This document shows, in pieces, positions 43,385 through 56,630 of a stretch of 64,000 nt of DNA. The DNA comes from Pontederia crassipes (lineage: Eukaryota > Streptophyta > Magnoliopsida > Commelinales > Pontederiaceae). A program made the position numbers and the translations under genes. The notes beneath the pieces are model-generated. The model saw only the letters and a program-made list of their open reading frames with translations, was not told the DNA's origin and did no database searches. The stretch is from positions 49,360,489 to 49,424,488 of the forward strand of contig CM060193.1 of NCBI GenBank assembly GCA_030549335.1, read 5' to 3'. Position 1 is the stretch's first letter, and each line of letters begins with the position of its first letter.

Positions 43385-45189
43385 ATTTGCTCGCGCTTTT
43401 AACTGAAATGAAAGAAAGGGGGAGATTACTACTATTTACTATTACAAGGTGATCAATATCAAAGCTTTTTTTTTTTGTTTCGATTGGAGTTTATGGACGA
43501 TTTTTTAACTTCCTACTCTCTCAGTTTTCTTAAGAATATTTCGGTGTCGATGTTATTTTTTTAATTTCTTAATTTAATGATATAATTGGAATTTAATTTA
43601 CAATAAGAAAGGCATCTAAAAGGATTCGTAATTAATTAACACAATTTAATACGAGTTATTGCGAATTAATATGACAGTTTTTAGTTGCGAATATAAGAAT
43701 AAAATATTTTAAAATCGAATCGAGTCGAATCGACGTGTCAAGTGATAACATGCTTCAGTCGAGTTAATCGGGTTTAATTAAATTTTATTAAAACATCATC
43801 TTTTTATTATTTCAAAGATAGATTATTAACCGATATTGTAGAAAGGATATAGAAAATATGTATAACATATTGTTCTTAATATTGAACATTAATTTTAATA
43901 TTTTAAAATGATATTTAATCAATAAAATCATTCAAAATCTATTCTAATTTTATATCAGTTCAATATAATTGAATGCAAATAGAAAAAGAAAATTTAGACT
44001 CATTATATTAAGATAATATGAAAATATTTATATAATAAAAAAATATGACAATTCTTGAGCTCCATATCCATTACATATAAAAGGGTACGAAGATGAATTA
44101 TTTAATTTTATTTAAATTTATTATTACAATGTAAATATTATTAGAAAAATGAGAAAAAATATTTAATTAAATATGTATCAAGAAAAAAACAATGAATGAA
44201 ACTGTTATATATTCTTTTCATTTTAAAATAAAGTTATTCATTTATTATTATTTTTTGTTAATATATTTATTTTTTATTTAATTATTTCTTCTTTTTCCTT
44301 TCTTACATATCTTTTTATTAAATTATGTCTCCTTCCTTTTTTTTCATTCATTTATTTACATTTTTACTTTTGCTCTCACTTACTCTTTTCCTCTTTAAAT
44401 TTCTCATTCCATTCTTCTCCTTAAATTTCTCACTTCATTTATATACCACCACCTTCCTTTTTTGCTTTCATAGTTATTCATTTTCTTTTTTTTATTTGAT
44501 TCTATAATTCAAATATACAATTGTACATTTTTTTAATACGAAAATAAAATAACCAGATGAAATTGGTTTTTCCCTTTCATAATTATTTATTTTCTTTCAT
44601 CTTTTATTTGATTCTATTGCTTAAATTTTTATTTTTACATTTTCTCAATATAAAAATAAAAGATGGATTGAACCAGTTCAACTTGGTTTTTTTACATTTT
44701 CGATTTTGAAAAATCGAACCAGTCCACCCGATTTTCAAAATATTGAAAAAAACTACAACTCTGGCTCATCTTACCAAATATGTTGGTGCAAGAATTATGA
44801 GTGTAATAATGTTAGAAGTAAGAATTAGAATGAGAATAAGCATCTCTCTTATTGGAATTATTAGAGCGTTTGCCACATTACCTATTGACACAAAACAATA
44901 ATTTATATTAGCTAACAAAAATATTATCACTCATTAAAGTCTCAATAATATATTACTTTTATTTATTATAATAAATAATTTATGTAGTCATTTAAATTAA
45001 CTATGTTTACTTATAATAAAAGATTACTAGATAATATGCATCTTTTGTCACTTTAACTATTAAAAAATTTATACAACTAAATTTCATAAAACTAATATAT
45101 TAAATAAGTATATTTATAAACAATAATATATTTGAATGAGAATAATGACAATATATTATTAATAGGATTTAATGGGGGGTCCTTCCCTT
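43385..45189. other. AT-rich intergenic with a faint dispersed repeat
   Basis: Extremely AT-rich. The stretch 43605-43660 ('aagaaaggcatctaaaagg', then 'taattaattaacacaattt') recurs at 47472-47528, and other pieces near 44750 and 44900 recur near 47590 and 48015, so both sides of the next element hold related sequence. A T-rich block with 'gattgaaccagttcaac' at 44670 resembles MITE-type sequence. No gene is supported. Confidence 0.45.
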
Positions 45190-47305
45190 GTAAGGGGGGA
45201 GGAACCCTCTCCCCCCATCCGCGTTCGTCCAATGCGCATCGGACGGGCGCAAGACGAGATCGGGTTTTCAAGCTTTAGACTAGCGATGGGCGCTGGTTCA
45301 CGAAGGAAAATGATTCAGTGTTCGTCCGGTCCGGCCTCGGGGTACAAAAGCGCCGCGATTCGACTCATTTACCCTATTTTCTCTCTCTCTCTCTTCGACG
45401 TCTGCCCTCTCCTCTCGCGATGAATGCCACCGGAGACCGCGAACAACTTTGGCCGACCAGATTTGACCGCCGGCGGTGGATCTGCGCCTCCCAAGCTTTT
45501 CCCTCTTCCTCCTCTCCACGCGGCGGCCGAGTCTGACCTTGTCCTCTCTCCTTTCTCCTCTCCTTTGCCCACCTCCTCTCTGTCTCCTCTCCTCTCCTAT
45601 CAAAGCCGACGACGGACTAGATCTCGGCGATCTTCGGCCAAAGCTGCGTGTAGCGACGGGCCACCGGCTAGATCTGTGCGCAGCGGCAACCTCCTGGTGA
45701 CCTCGAGCACCCACGCCAAGCCTCAGCCATCTCCGGACAGATCTACGCGCAACGGCGGTCCACCGGCCAGATCTACGCGCAAGGGCGACCTCCGACGACC
45801 TCGACCTCCCGAGCTCACGCACCACCGATGCCGATCTCGCGCACCACCGCCTCCGCCGCCGCCGCCGCCAAGCTCACCCACCCCGCCGCCGCTGAGCTCC
45901 GCCCCACTTTCCCGCCTCCGGATGTCGAGCTCGCCTCCTTGTCGCCGTCGCCAACATGTGGAGTGAAGTGGCGATTTGTGGAATAACTTTTGGTTGTAAT
46001 CCTCTCGGGTTGTATTAGAAGTATTGCATTAGAAGTATTGTAATCCTTGTATTAGAAGTATTATAATCCTATTAACAATTTTTTTACATAATTGAACACA
46101 ATTTGACGAAGTTTAATTCTAACTTCTGATTAAGATAACAAGGTATGATTGTATGCATGCATGATATTATCGAATGTGTTAAATGTTCGAAATTGAGATG
46201 AGATAAAGATGGATGTCCGAAAGTGAGATGAGATAAAAAAAATGGAGGACGAGAATGTAGACAGAAAAAGAAGCACTTTCAATCTAACCTAAGCTATCTG
46301 AAAAACCAATCTCATCGATCTAGTAGCATTGCTTTTTTAACTAATTTACAAGGATTAACAACAAAAATTTTACAAAAGTACAAAAATTTAACTAGTTAAC
46401 AACATCGATTAAACAACAAAAAATTACAGAGCCATCAACAACATGGAGATCGGCGGCCGTGAGGCGGGGCGGGCGAGTACGACGGCGGCGGTATGTGAAC
46501 TCGGCAGCGGAGGTGGAGGTGCACGAGCTCGGCGGCGGCGGTGCGTGACCTCGTAGGTGGAGGTGCGCGAGATCGGCGGCGGCAGTGATGCGACGTGCGA
46601 GGGTTGATCGGTGGGGTCGGCACCGAGGCGAGGTCTGCGTGAGGTCGCCAGGGGGTTGCCATTGTGCGTGAGGGGGACGGCGGTGTTGAGGTCAGCGAGG
46701 GGTCACGGATCTGGTCGGCAAGGCTTGGCGGGGTTGGCGGCGCAAGGTCGGCGAGGAGTTCAACGAAGGGCGAGATCCAGTGCTCGGGGTTGGTGCTCGA
46801 GGTTGCGTGAAGGGAGAGATTCGTCGTCATGGTCGGCGAAGGGCGAGATCCAGTATTGTCATCGTACTCGGCGATGAGCTCGAGCACGCCGGTCTGGATG
46901 GACAGATCTAGTCGGCAGCGGGGCAGATCTGGTCGGCCGAGGTACATCACATCTCCAGTGGCATTCGTCACGAGAGGAGAGGGTCGGATGCGGTCGCCAC
47001 GCGGAGAGGAGGAAGAGGGAAAAGACTCCAGCGAGCAGATCTACTCGGCGGCGGGCAAATCTGGTCGGTCGAGGTCGTTCGCGCTCTCCGGTGGTGTTTG
47101 TTGCGAGGGGAGAGGGCAGACATCGGAGAGAGAGATATAAAATAGGGTAAATGAGTCGAATTTTTTCGCGCGGACATCGTCCGATTTAAAGCTCACTTTC
47201 CTCAGTGAACCTGCGCCCAAAGCTCAAAAACCCAGTCTCGTCTTGCGTCCGTCCGATGCGCATTGGACGAGAGCGGATGGGGGGAGGGGGTTCCTCCCCC
47301 CTTAC
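45190..47305. mobile_element. 2.1-kb DNA transposon with about 370-bp terminal inverted repeats and GC-rich cargo
   Basis: The left end GTAAGGGGGGAGGAACCCTC matches the minus strand of the right end, GTAAGGGGGGAGGAACCCCC. Inverted similarity continues for about 370 bp, including 'cgtccaatgcgcatcgga' and 'gactcatttaccctatttt'. The centre (45960-46430) is AT-rich with a small tandem repeat of 'gtattagaagtattgtaatc' (about 46010-46070). The inner arms are GC-rich and carry proline/arginine-rich frames on either strand (45424-45966 plus, 46435-46971 minus) with no recognised domain. There is no transposase. Long inverted repeats and GC-rich cargo suggest a Mutator-like element. TA at both ends (45191-45192, 47303-47304) would also allow a TA-duplicating family, and no 9-bp duplication was seen. 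Confidence 0.8.
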
Positions 47306-49929
47306 TATATGTAATATTCATAACAATTATTGTAGCTAATAATATTACTATATTCATGTGAATTATAATAACACAATATAAATAATATTTAATAATAAAT
47401 TATTATTAATGATGATGATGATGATAATCTTCCTTTTGTTGTTGTTTTACTGCCATTATATAATTTATAGCAAGAAAGACATCTAAAAGGATTAGCAATT
47501 AATTAACACAATTTAATACGATTTATTGATTTTTAATAATCATAAATAACCATGTTATACTGAAAGTACAAGAATGAAATTAATCAACTCTGTCTAATCT
47601 TACCAAACATTTGGGTGTAATGAGATTATATTTGACAATTTTAGTGGTTCAATAGTAAACAATGGTTTGATAAATAAATAGTTAGTCAATAGCAATTGAC
47701 GAATAGAGATTCAAGTGTAATACAAAATATCGTAATTGAGATGGAGGTCCAATTGTTGTTATTTAGAAGTTCACTAAGCTTCAAATTAATTGGATGTGAA
47801 GTTTTTCTTTCGACACTAGGTATGGGCCATGTGTCAACAAAAAGAAGCTCTAATTATCCCAACCAAAATTTCATTATCAATCAATGCAATGAATATCTAT
47901 GGATTCAATTTTTAGTCCTAGCCAATTCAAAGAGACTTAGGATGAGAATAACCATTAATTGAAGTTAATTGAATGTTTACTACATTATTTTTTTTACATT
48001 AACCATTAATCTATATCAACTAACAAAAATATTTCCATGTGCGAGATCTAAATGGTGTGGGGGATACAAGCTCCTTGACCATCTTGAGCGGTTGGAATTT
48101 TTTGCATGTTGGTCTATGGGTGGGAGCTCTTGAACAAGCACTTAACAAGATGTGCGATTGTAAGATGCTTGAGGAGACACTTTCAAAAAATGCATGTCTT
48201 CGAAGGGGATGACTTTGGTGCTTTTGGGTGTGCACTCAAAATAGAGTGTTCATCATGCCGGGAAGTCAACCTCCTACCTGTGATATATAAAATAAATTTG
48301 ACAAGCATTAGAAAATTTAAGTAAGGTGAGGATAAATATTTAAGGTTGAATAAGGGATTTATCTTCTCAAGGCTATGGAAAACACTATTAAACCACATAT
48401 TATTTAAAATTATTTTGTTTATATTAATACATATATACGATATGTATATATTTTTCTCAAGTTAATTAATAGCTTTACACTTCCAGAACAAGCTATAATT
48501 TAATAAACTATATGAAATTAAAGTTTATTTTAAAAATTTATTATTTTTAAGTGATGTATTTTGGCTATCCTCTCAATATATTTATTAATTATATAGAATT
48601 AAATGTATCGATAGCATTACAATAGTGTATTCAATTATATTATCTTTATCTTTATGAATCATTTTAACAATTTAAGTTTTCATGTTTCTTAATATTTACA
48701 TGAAAGGTAAATAATATAATTATAATTCATAAATAAATGGGAAAATATTTTTTATGTACAAAATATTCAAAGATTTTATATCATGCTTTACTCAAAAAAT
48801 TCGGGTTCTATAAATAAATCTTACTTTCCACTAGGAAGAAGTTGATTCCATCATTGCAATTTTCTATTAGGAAAAAAAAGAACACCTAACATTTTTTTCG
48901 ATCAAATTTTAAAGTAAAAGAATATCCTTAAAACTATTTAGAAAGTAAAACATCAGGTCAACTTTTTTCAAATAATACTTGTGGACTCCTATTATATTGG
49001 GATAATATTTGAGAATTTAAGTATCAATGAATTTTCATATTAATATATTTCAACGCTGAATTATAATATATTAGATAAGATGTTCATGACGCTAAATTAT
49101 AAGTATATTAGATAAGATGTTCATAAGGTAAATGTAATAGAAGAACACTAAATTATACAAAAAAAATAAATTAATAGAAAAATATATATGAGTTAATAGA
49201 ATCCCTCAAACTTCCACTACTTTGAAATGGAACGTTAATTTGATTATTTAAAATACATTCTAAATCTAATTGGACGTCTAATATCAACTTGTTCAACTAG
49301 ATATCAAATTGTTGTGCATTAAGAAGGGTGTGATTGGCTCATCCTTCAACTTGAATATTTAGTGGTCACGATTTGAATTCTAACAACAAAATTCATGTCT
49401 CTTTATTTTCAATTTTTACTTATATCAAGTTCATAGACCCCTCTCTCTATTAAAAGTTATTGTAGGTCCATTGATATTAACCTCGATAATGCCAAGTACA
49501 TATAAGAGTTCATCGCATTTTTATGCTAGTTTTTAGTTTTATTGTTATTTAAATTATTTTATTATAAAATAATATTTTTTACCCTTATATTTATTATATT
49601 AAATTGAAAACGTATGGTAATTATGTCAAAAGATAAAAGTTATAAAATAAGGTTAACATGTGCACTTATTGTAATGTAATTAACATAATGGTTAAAATAG
49701 GGATATCAAATATTAATAGTCCCATCATAATAGTTAATAGTGCATAATAGCCTCACATTTGATATTTGCAACTTAATCTCAATCTCTTATTCGGGTATGA
49801 GGTATCCACTCTTGATCCTAGATTGATCCATCTTTGATTCCATGCATAAAAGTGTCATGATATTTCCATATTAAAAGAAGTCGAGCTCACATAAGTCAGT
49901 GCATATAACAGTACTGGATATTGTTAAAA
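47306..49929. other. AT-rich intergenic, nothing recognised
   Basis: Contains the second copy of the dispersed repeat noted at 43605-43660. The less AT-rich stretch 48045-48270 has overlapping frames on both strands but no recognisable domain. Confidence 0.45.
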
Positions 49930-52900
49930 AGAATGGAAATAATAGAATGAATAGTATGAAAATGGTTGAGAAGGAACAAATTTTGTTATTATTATTTTAT
50001 CTTGTCGAAAGCTTATCTATTTTTCTTAAGTTTTTATTATATATTTGTATTATCTTATGCATTGAGATTTATTACTGACGGATATTCAATGTTCATGTGT
50101 TTGAATACCACGGATAATTGAATAGAGAAGGTTGAAGGAGTGGGCAATGATGATGTAGTTGCGCATGAGGATGAGTCATTAGATTTCATTTTATTGTTAG
50201 TTGCTACTATGATGTAATATATTAAAGGACTATTATAAATAATGAATATGTTAGCTTCTGCACTTTTACAAAATTACTTTATTATTATTGCTTATCTATA
50301 TGAATATGTGAATGTCCAAGAAGAGTTAATTTTAAGTAATGCTAGCTCAAGAGGAGCCCAAATGTTACGTGACAAGAGGATAAATTTTGAGGGTGTTGCA
50401 ATTAGTATCAAAGTCCTGACTCATGTGCAACAATTATGAACAGTTGTCACACCAACCAAAAATATGTAAAGTAAGGTTTTAATTTGACTCATATTGGTTT
50501 ACTAAAATTCGTTATATGTATTATAGATAATTCATATGCAAGGTGAACAGATAAGTCAGCTATGTTCATCCCAAAGGGATAATCCTAATAGCTATTGGCA
50601 ACAAAAAACACCTTAGTATAGCACAAGCATGAACTTCAAGAATGGGTTTCAATAGGTCAATCAAGTGAGGAGCATCATTCAAGAGTTTTTGAACATAAAA
50701 TCACCCTAGTTCAATATGACTAATGATTTTGACACTACTAAACAATGGATTCCATCGAGAAAATTTTCAAGCTTACGAACAAGAAGAAAAGAATGTCCTC
50801 TTTGAAGATGCAAATGATTATGAAATACCACCAAGAATATAGAATTTTCTATCATGAAGGAAATTACTTGGGCAGAGTTCAAGAGAATCTTTAAATAATG
50901 CTTCAATTGCTAACAAGAGGGATTTAAAGTAACAAAATTCTTGCAATTGACGCAGGAGACCATGATAGTATTCTTTAATCAAGTTTATTCAACTTGAAAT
51001 GTACATTACAATCAACTAAGATGAGCAATCATGGACGGGTCTCAACCCTAACCTAAGGTTGAAGACTTTAACTGGAAATTGTTGCACAATAAATGATACT
51101 GTTAGGTTCGCCACTTTAATAGAGAGATGTACATGAATCTGGACAAAGTCAGCCAAGAGAAGGTGATCATGTAGGGTCACAAGGCATCAAGAGGGGGTGG
51201 GGGGGTGGGGAGGAATGTATTGATGTTAAACCGAAAATACTAATTTTATGAAGATCATCATGGAAGCTTAAAATTGATTCGTTAATATTTAAACCAACAC
51301 AATAATAATCAAATCATATTCATAATAGAGTAAGAATGAGAGGAAAAAAGAAGATAAACACAAGATACATGGTGGTTTGTTAACGATGTTCGACCACACC
51401 TTAGCCTATGTCCCCGCTCCGACTTCTCAACCTTGAGACCGTTGAAGATTCCACTAACACTCTTTCTTCATTCTAAATGGGGCTAAGAAGAAACTCTTTA
51501 CAACTCTTGCCTTTTTTTTTGTTTCAAGAGGTAAGACACATATCTTTCATTCATAAGCTTTCACCCGTATTTTTTTCGCTCAAGAAGTAAGACACAACTT
51601 CCTTTCACTCAGATGCTAAACAACTATTCCAATATCACAATCATTCCTACACATTTTGTTATTCTTTTGTAGCCTTCTTAATTCCATTTAGTCATTGGGA
51701 CTTGTTTTTCATTTTTTAGACCAAAATATGAATGTTATAGTGCATTTTACGTGCTAATTAATCGATCGTTTCGATCAGTCCATATAGTCGTTGGAAAAAT
51801 ATGATTGTTGATGAATTCTGCACTGGCCGGTGCTCGATAGGTTGATTGGTGCTTTGACCAGCATCATCTTGATATTTTTCTAACTTCAATGAGCTGATTT
51901 TTTGCATTTTCTATGTTGACCGATCGACCAGTGTGCCTAATCGATCGACTGGTGCTTGGATCGTCAGATCGGCTGTCCTACATTATTTTGAATAAGATGA
52001 TTTTTTATTATATGGAAAGATAACATAATTCTCTTCAACTTTGATTATCATTTATCAAAAATCCAATGAGATAATAGTCAAATATTGATTAAAAGTCAGT
52101 ACACAAAGTTGTCCATTTCAAATAAAACATTTTAGACATTTACTCTTTTATATATAACTTTTTATACTAGCATCAAAATGAGATGATATTTAATTCTATG
52201 AAAATCTAACAACATTATCTATAACTTATTATATTAATCTCTTCATCCAAATCTTATGACAGAATACTCAAATATGGAGTGCAAGTTTAACCCATAAAAA
52301 TTTCAACTTCAAATTGAACATTTTGAGCTTCACTTGTTTAAACATAACTTTTTATATGATCGTCCAAATGAGGTAATTCTTAATGTCTTGAAAGATAAGA
52401 TAATTATATATAACTTTTATATTCACCCCTTAATCGAAAGTTTAGTGCATGAAGTAACTCATTCTTATTTAGATTTTTTTGACATTTTAAATATAACTCT
52501 AAATCTTTCAAGGTATGTATGATCAAAATATAATTATATATGGTCTAAAAACTTTGTTTCAATATATTAATCATAGAGATGTGATTATCGATGAAATAAT
52601 ATACTAAAGTCATACAATCCACAACAACAACTATAATAAAGGCCCTAATAGAAATATCAATAGAGGGTCAACAATCTAAGGTTCCCTAGTCACAACAACA
52701 TAGGCAACAACCAACACGAGCCCAACAAGCCCCTCAAGGAAGGGTCTCATGTGATATCGTGGGCGCACCTACTTGTGGAAGTGCAGTATCAAGAATGAAA
52801 CACACTTTTAATGTGGTAAGCCAGACCACTATGCTAGAGACTTCCCAATCCAAAAGGCACAAAATTAAGCAGACGTGGGAGGCACCAATCAGTTAGTTTA

Positions 52901-54217
52901 GACAAGAGTCTACAACATGGTGATAGATGCTCCATAAGATGATATTGATGTCATTAGAGGCCTACTAACTATAGTGTTATTTGATTCAAGAGCCACACAT
53001 TCTTTTATGTCAAAGCAATGTGCCAAATAATTAGATGTCCCAGCAACGGATCTCAAATACGAGATGTAGATCACTATCCCAATGGGCATGCCTCACAATA
53101 CGAAATACGTGCCTAAAGTACTATTTGACATCGAAGGATGAAATTGCTCAACTGATCTAATTATCATTCGATATATGACTACAATGTGATCTTGAGAATG
53201 AATTGATTGTCCTATCTTAACACATTCATCATGTGCAAAGAAAAAGAAGGTAATGCTAGGTGCAATAAGAAAGTCTACAACAATTGTTAGAGAAACCACA
53301 CCGAAAAAAAGACAACAAGTTTATGATATCAACAATCAAGACCTACAAAATTTATAAAAAAGGATGCATGAGTTTTTGCCATGTAATCTTTATGAATTCT
53401 CCTCTAAAAGATCTACAACATATGGAAGTTTTTATAGAATTCTTGAACATATTTCTAGAAGATATATCAGGTTTGCCATCAAGAAGGAAAGTGAATTTTC
53501 ACATTGAACAAAGAACTCCGATTTCGGAGGCACCATATTGGATCACACCAACAAAATTGTTAGAATTGAATAAATAAATTCATGAGCTACTTGAAAAATC
53601 CAAGTGTTAGAATTGGGGCACTCATACATTACTCATAAAGAAAAAAAATTGACCTCTCACACTATGCATTGATTACATGATGTTGAATAAGGTGACGACA
53701 AGAACAAGTACTCTTTGTCACAAATTGATGACTTATTTGATTAACTCTTTTAGGGTAAAAGTGTTCTCAAAGATATACCTTAGAAGTGGTTGCCATCAGT
53801 TGCTTGTCGTAGATAAGTAAAGTTGAATCCCTCATGAATGGATACTATTTGTATTATATTATGAACTAAATTTTATTACTCACGGATATTCCATATCCTT
53901 ATGTTTGAATTCCACAAATAACTAAATAAAGAAGGTTAGAGGCATGTGTAGTAGTGATGTTACATAGTGATGCAATTGCACGTGAGAATGCATCATTAGA
54001 TTTCTTTTTATTGTTAGTTCTTAACTCTGATGTAATCGGATGAATTGGATGACTATTAGGAACAAAGAATAGGTTACCTTTGGCACTTTTATGAAAATAA
54101 TTTATTATTATCGGTTATTTTTATATGAATATGTGAAAGCTTAAGAAGGATTAATTGTAAGTAATGTCGGCTCAAGAGGAGCTCAAATGTCACATGACAA
54201 AAGGGTGAACTTTTTAT
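49930..54217 (+). mobile_element. Ty3/Gypsy (chromovirus-like) retroelement fossil, internally deleted
   Basis: Parts in order: a 5' LTR of which at least 50050-50400 is clear, ending in CA; a primer-binding-site-like sequence just after it (about 50403-50419); gag (about 50560-51190 and 52600-52900, with zinc-knuckle sequence); protease (about 52930-53300, containing the usual LFDS motif); the start of reverse transcriptase (about 53400-53820); then a partial 3' LTR (about 53850-54217) that repeats 50060-50390. Most of pol, including RNase H and integrase, is absent. It is old: the LTR copies differ at many positions and the coding parts carry well over ten breaks. Its left boundary is approximate. 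Another LTR-like piece is nested in gag. Confidence 0.75.
51195..52590. mobile_element. LTR-like fossil nested in the Gypsy gag
   Basis: The gag-derived sequence before about 51190 and after about 52600 belongs together, so the intervening 1.4 kb is an insertion. It contains phrases common in plant LTRs ('cacaagatacatggtggttt', then 'tatgtccccgctccgac') and several 'cgatcgacc' repeats near 51760-51970. No protein domain was found, so it looks like a solo LTR or partial LTR. Family and exact ends are uncertain. Confidence 0.4.
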
Positions 54218-54373
54218 ATGTTATAATTAAATATACTAAAGTAAATTATATTTTTATTTCATAATAATCATAACACTCATTAATGTTTGTACTTAAGGAA
54301 TAGCTAAATCTAATACAAATAGCCAAGGTACCACTTTAAAACATTATATCATTCAAGTCAAATAGACCAAACT

Positions 54374-54377
<4 letters not shown>

Positions 54378-54431
<54 letters not shown>
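54378..54431. repeat. (TA)n(GA)n microsatellite
   Basis: About 16 TA units followed by about 10 GA units. Confidence 0.95.
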
Positions 54432-54432
<1 letters not shown>

Positions 54433-55302
54433 TCAAATATGAATAAAGGAAATAATCAATATTTTCAAAATTGAACCAATGATCGGACCGAACTCATTAT
54501 CAAGTCATAGTTGGACTGATTATACATAATAATAATAAAGATATAATATAAATTATATGATATAATATATGAATATTATTCTAATGACCTATTAATAATA
54601 ACAATTTTAATATAATATAATTTTTATTTATTAAAAGTTTAATAGTGATAAATAAGAATTGTTAACATATAAATATAAATAGATTATCATTAATTTATTA
54701 TTTATTATTTAATGGTGATGGATGCTATATTAATAGATTTTATCTTAAATTATTCTTATTCCTATTTTTTAACACTTTCATTTCTATTTCCTCTTTTTTT
54801 GGCCTTCCATAATTTTCCTTTTTAATGTTATTAAATTTTAAATACTTACCTTTTCTCTTTCTTTATTTTTTTTACATATCGTTTTCCCTTCTCTAACCTT
54901 TCTTTTATTCCTTTATTTTTTTTCTTTTTTACCTTTCCTCTTTTTGTTATTATCTTTAGTTCTTTTTTTCAAAATTTGAATTGAACGAGCTGAACTGGCT
55001 CACTCGACTGTCTAATTTTTCTTATTGGACTGGTTTTTACCCGGTTCAATATCAAAAATAATTTTAATATATAATGGGATCGGACCAATGGCCAATTGAC
55101 AGTTGAACCGGTCGGTCCAATCTGATTATGATAACATTGTTAATAATTATGAATTAAGTGATTGTACAAACAAATTATATGTATCTTTTATTGAATTCAA
55201 AGTTAGTTAATTGCATTTAGTCTCAATCATATACTTATCGTCCAACTATTCAAATCTATTATATGTATATTAACTATAAAAAAATTGGTCTCATATTATT
55301 GA

Positions 55303-55305
<3 letters not shown>
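54432..55305. other. AT-rich intergenic, possible MITE remnant
   Basis: The left part ('attgaaccaatgatcggacc') and the right part ('ggatcggaccaatggccaat', 'gttgaaccggtcggtccaat') carry similar phrases, which would suit a worn hAT-type MITE, but no ends or duplication could be fixed. A T-rich block fills the middle. Confidence 0.3.

Positions 55306-55346
<41 letters not shown>
55306..55346. repeat. (TA)n microsatellite, left flank of a transposon
   Basis: About 20 TA units abut the left end of the element at 55347. Confidence 0.95.
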
Positions 55347-55348
<2 letters not shown>

Positions 55349-56403
55349 GAATAATGCGCCTACGTTGCGCCTCTGTTGTCACATCCATGCGTCACAGTAT
55401 AAACGGCCACGATTTATATTGTCAATTTCTACGGCCGTGATCCTCTCACGTCCTCTCTTCCTCGTAGACAAAATTGAGATCTCACATCGGGCAGAATCTA
55501 CTTCCTTCCACTTCTTTCGCCATGATGGAAGCTATGATCGAGTTCGCGAGATCCTACGTGCTTTATCCTTGAGACCTAGCAACAACAAACGACCATGTGG
55601 AAGAACCTTCTACATCTACTTCCTCCTACTTCGTCATGGCAGAGCTATCGGTCATCAGATGGCTAGTTTCGCCAGTGATAAGCCTGATCGAGTCCGTCGA
55701 GCTCCTATGTGCTGAGAAAGTTCCTCCTTGGCTCAGACATGGAGGAGGATTTGTATACCTACGTCGCACTATTCGGCGGTGATTTGCCCCGTTTTCTTTC
55801 AATTCCTCCTCCTTCCTATCCCTCTAAATTCTCTGTCATTCTCTCTCCCCTGCGTACTAGCAAGAGAACTCTCTCTCTCTCACACCCCTCTCCTATTTAG
55901 CATCATTCTCTCTTCAAGGCTCATTCTGTCTTCGCTCTTGCTCTCTAGTTGTTCGGCGTTCCCTCCCTCTTGCTCTCTCCGTTTTGCACTCCTCTCCACG
56001 GTATGCTTCTCTCCATCCCTCCTTCTCTCTGTCTCTCTCTCCCCCCTCTCTACTGTACGCCATTTGAGGACACTCCATCTCTCTCCACTCATTCTATCTC
56101 TTCATCTCTTCTTTCTCTCTCTTTCCTCTCTCTAATCGCGATGAGATCTCTCTCTTTCCTCCCCCTCTCTCTTCTCTCTCTAATCACTGTGAGAGAAATG
56201 CATGCTCCCTTTCATGTTTGAATCCCCATCATGACGAGAGGAGTAGATGCGAGAGGGTAAATCGTGTTCTGCTCCTTTCTTTTCCGTTCTGTTTTCTGAA
56301 GGATAAAATCATGATCGTTATAAAGTGAAAGAGATAATCACAACCGTCTAAATTGTGACGTAGGTATACGGATTTTAAGGTGCAACATAGGCTCCTTAAT
56401 CCC
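55347..56403. mobile_element. DNA transposon seated in a (TA)n array, carrying a gene fragment
   Basis: The left end GGGAATAATGCGCCTACGTT pairs with the minus strand of the right end, GGGATTAAGGAGCCTATGTT. (TA)n arrays lie on both sides (55306-55346 and 56404-56429). The interior is not AT-rich: 55380-55790 looks like captured coding sequence and 55800-56200 is a CT-rich tract. No transposase is present. Its termini resemble those of the elements at 56431-56630 and 61261. Confidence 0.75.
55636..55790 (+). pseudogene. Fragment resembling the N-terminus of an NLR (Rx-type coiled-coil) resistance gene
   Basis: ATG at 55636 starts MAELSVIRWLVSPVISLIES, which resembles the N-terminal Rx-type segment of monocot NLR proteins. 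In another frame the sequence continues with KFLLGSDMEEDLYTYVALF (about 55713-55770), like the M-E-x-D-L helix found next in such proteins. A frameshift between them and the loss of everything downstream leave only a fragment of roughly 50 residues. It sits inside the transposon and was probably captured from a host gene. The match is short and by eye. Confidence 0.35.

Positions 56404-56429
<26 letters not shown>
56404..56429. repeat. (TA)n microsatellite between two transposons
   Basis: About 13 TA units, shared as right flank of the element ending at 56403 and left flank of the one starting at about 56431. Confidence 0.92.
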
Positions 56430-56430
<1 letters not shown>

Positions 56431-56434
<4 letters not shown>

Positions 56435-56630
56435 CTTTAGAGCACCTTTCGCTTTAAAGGAATGCTGAGCACATTTTAATCATTGATCGATCGATGGATT
56501 TGATCAAAAGTGATTAAAACTCAACATTTAAAAATATCATTTATATGAACCATTGACCTGTTGATTAACGACTGAGATATGCTCAACATCCATCCACAGT
56601 AAAAGGTGCTCTCAAGGTACATTAATTCCT
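56431..56630. mobile_element. 200-bp MITE of the (TA)n-seated family
   Basis: The left part 'tctttagagcacctttcgct' and 'gaatgctgagcacattttaa' pairs with the minus strand of the right part ('cttgagagcaccttttactg', 'gatgttgagcatatctcag'). The right end reads 'ggtacattaattcct' before another short TA run. It is the same family as the repeat pair 61261-61420 / 63577-63736, which also has 'gatgctgagcacatttcaa'. Confidence 0.75.
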
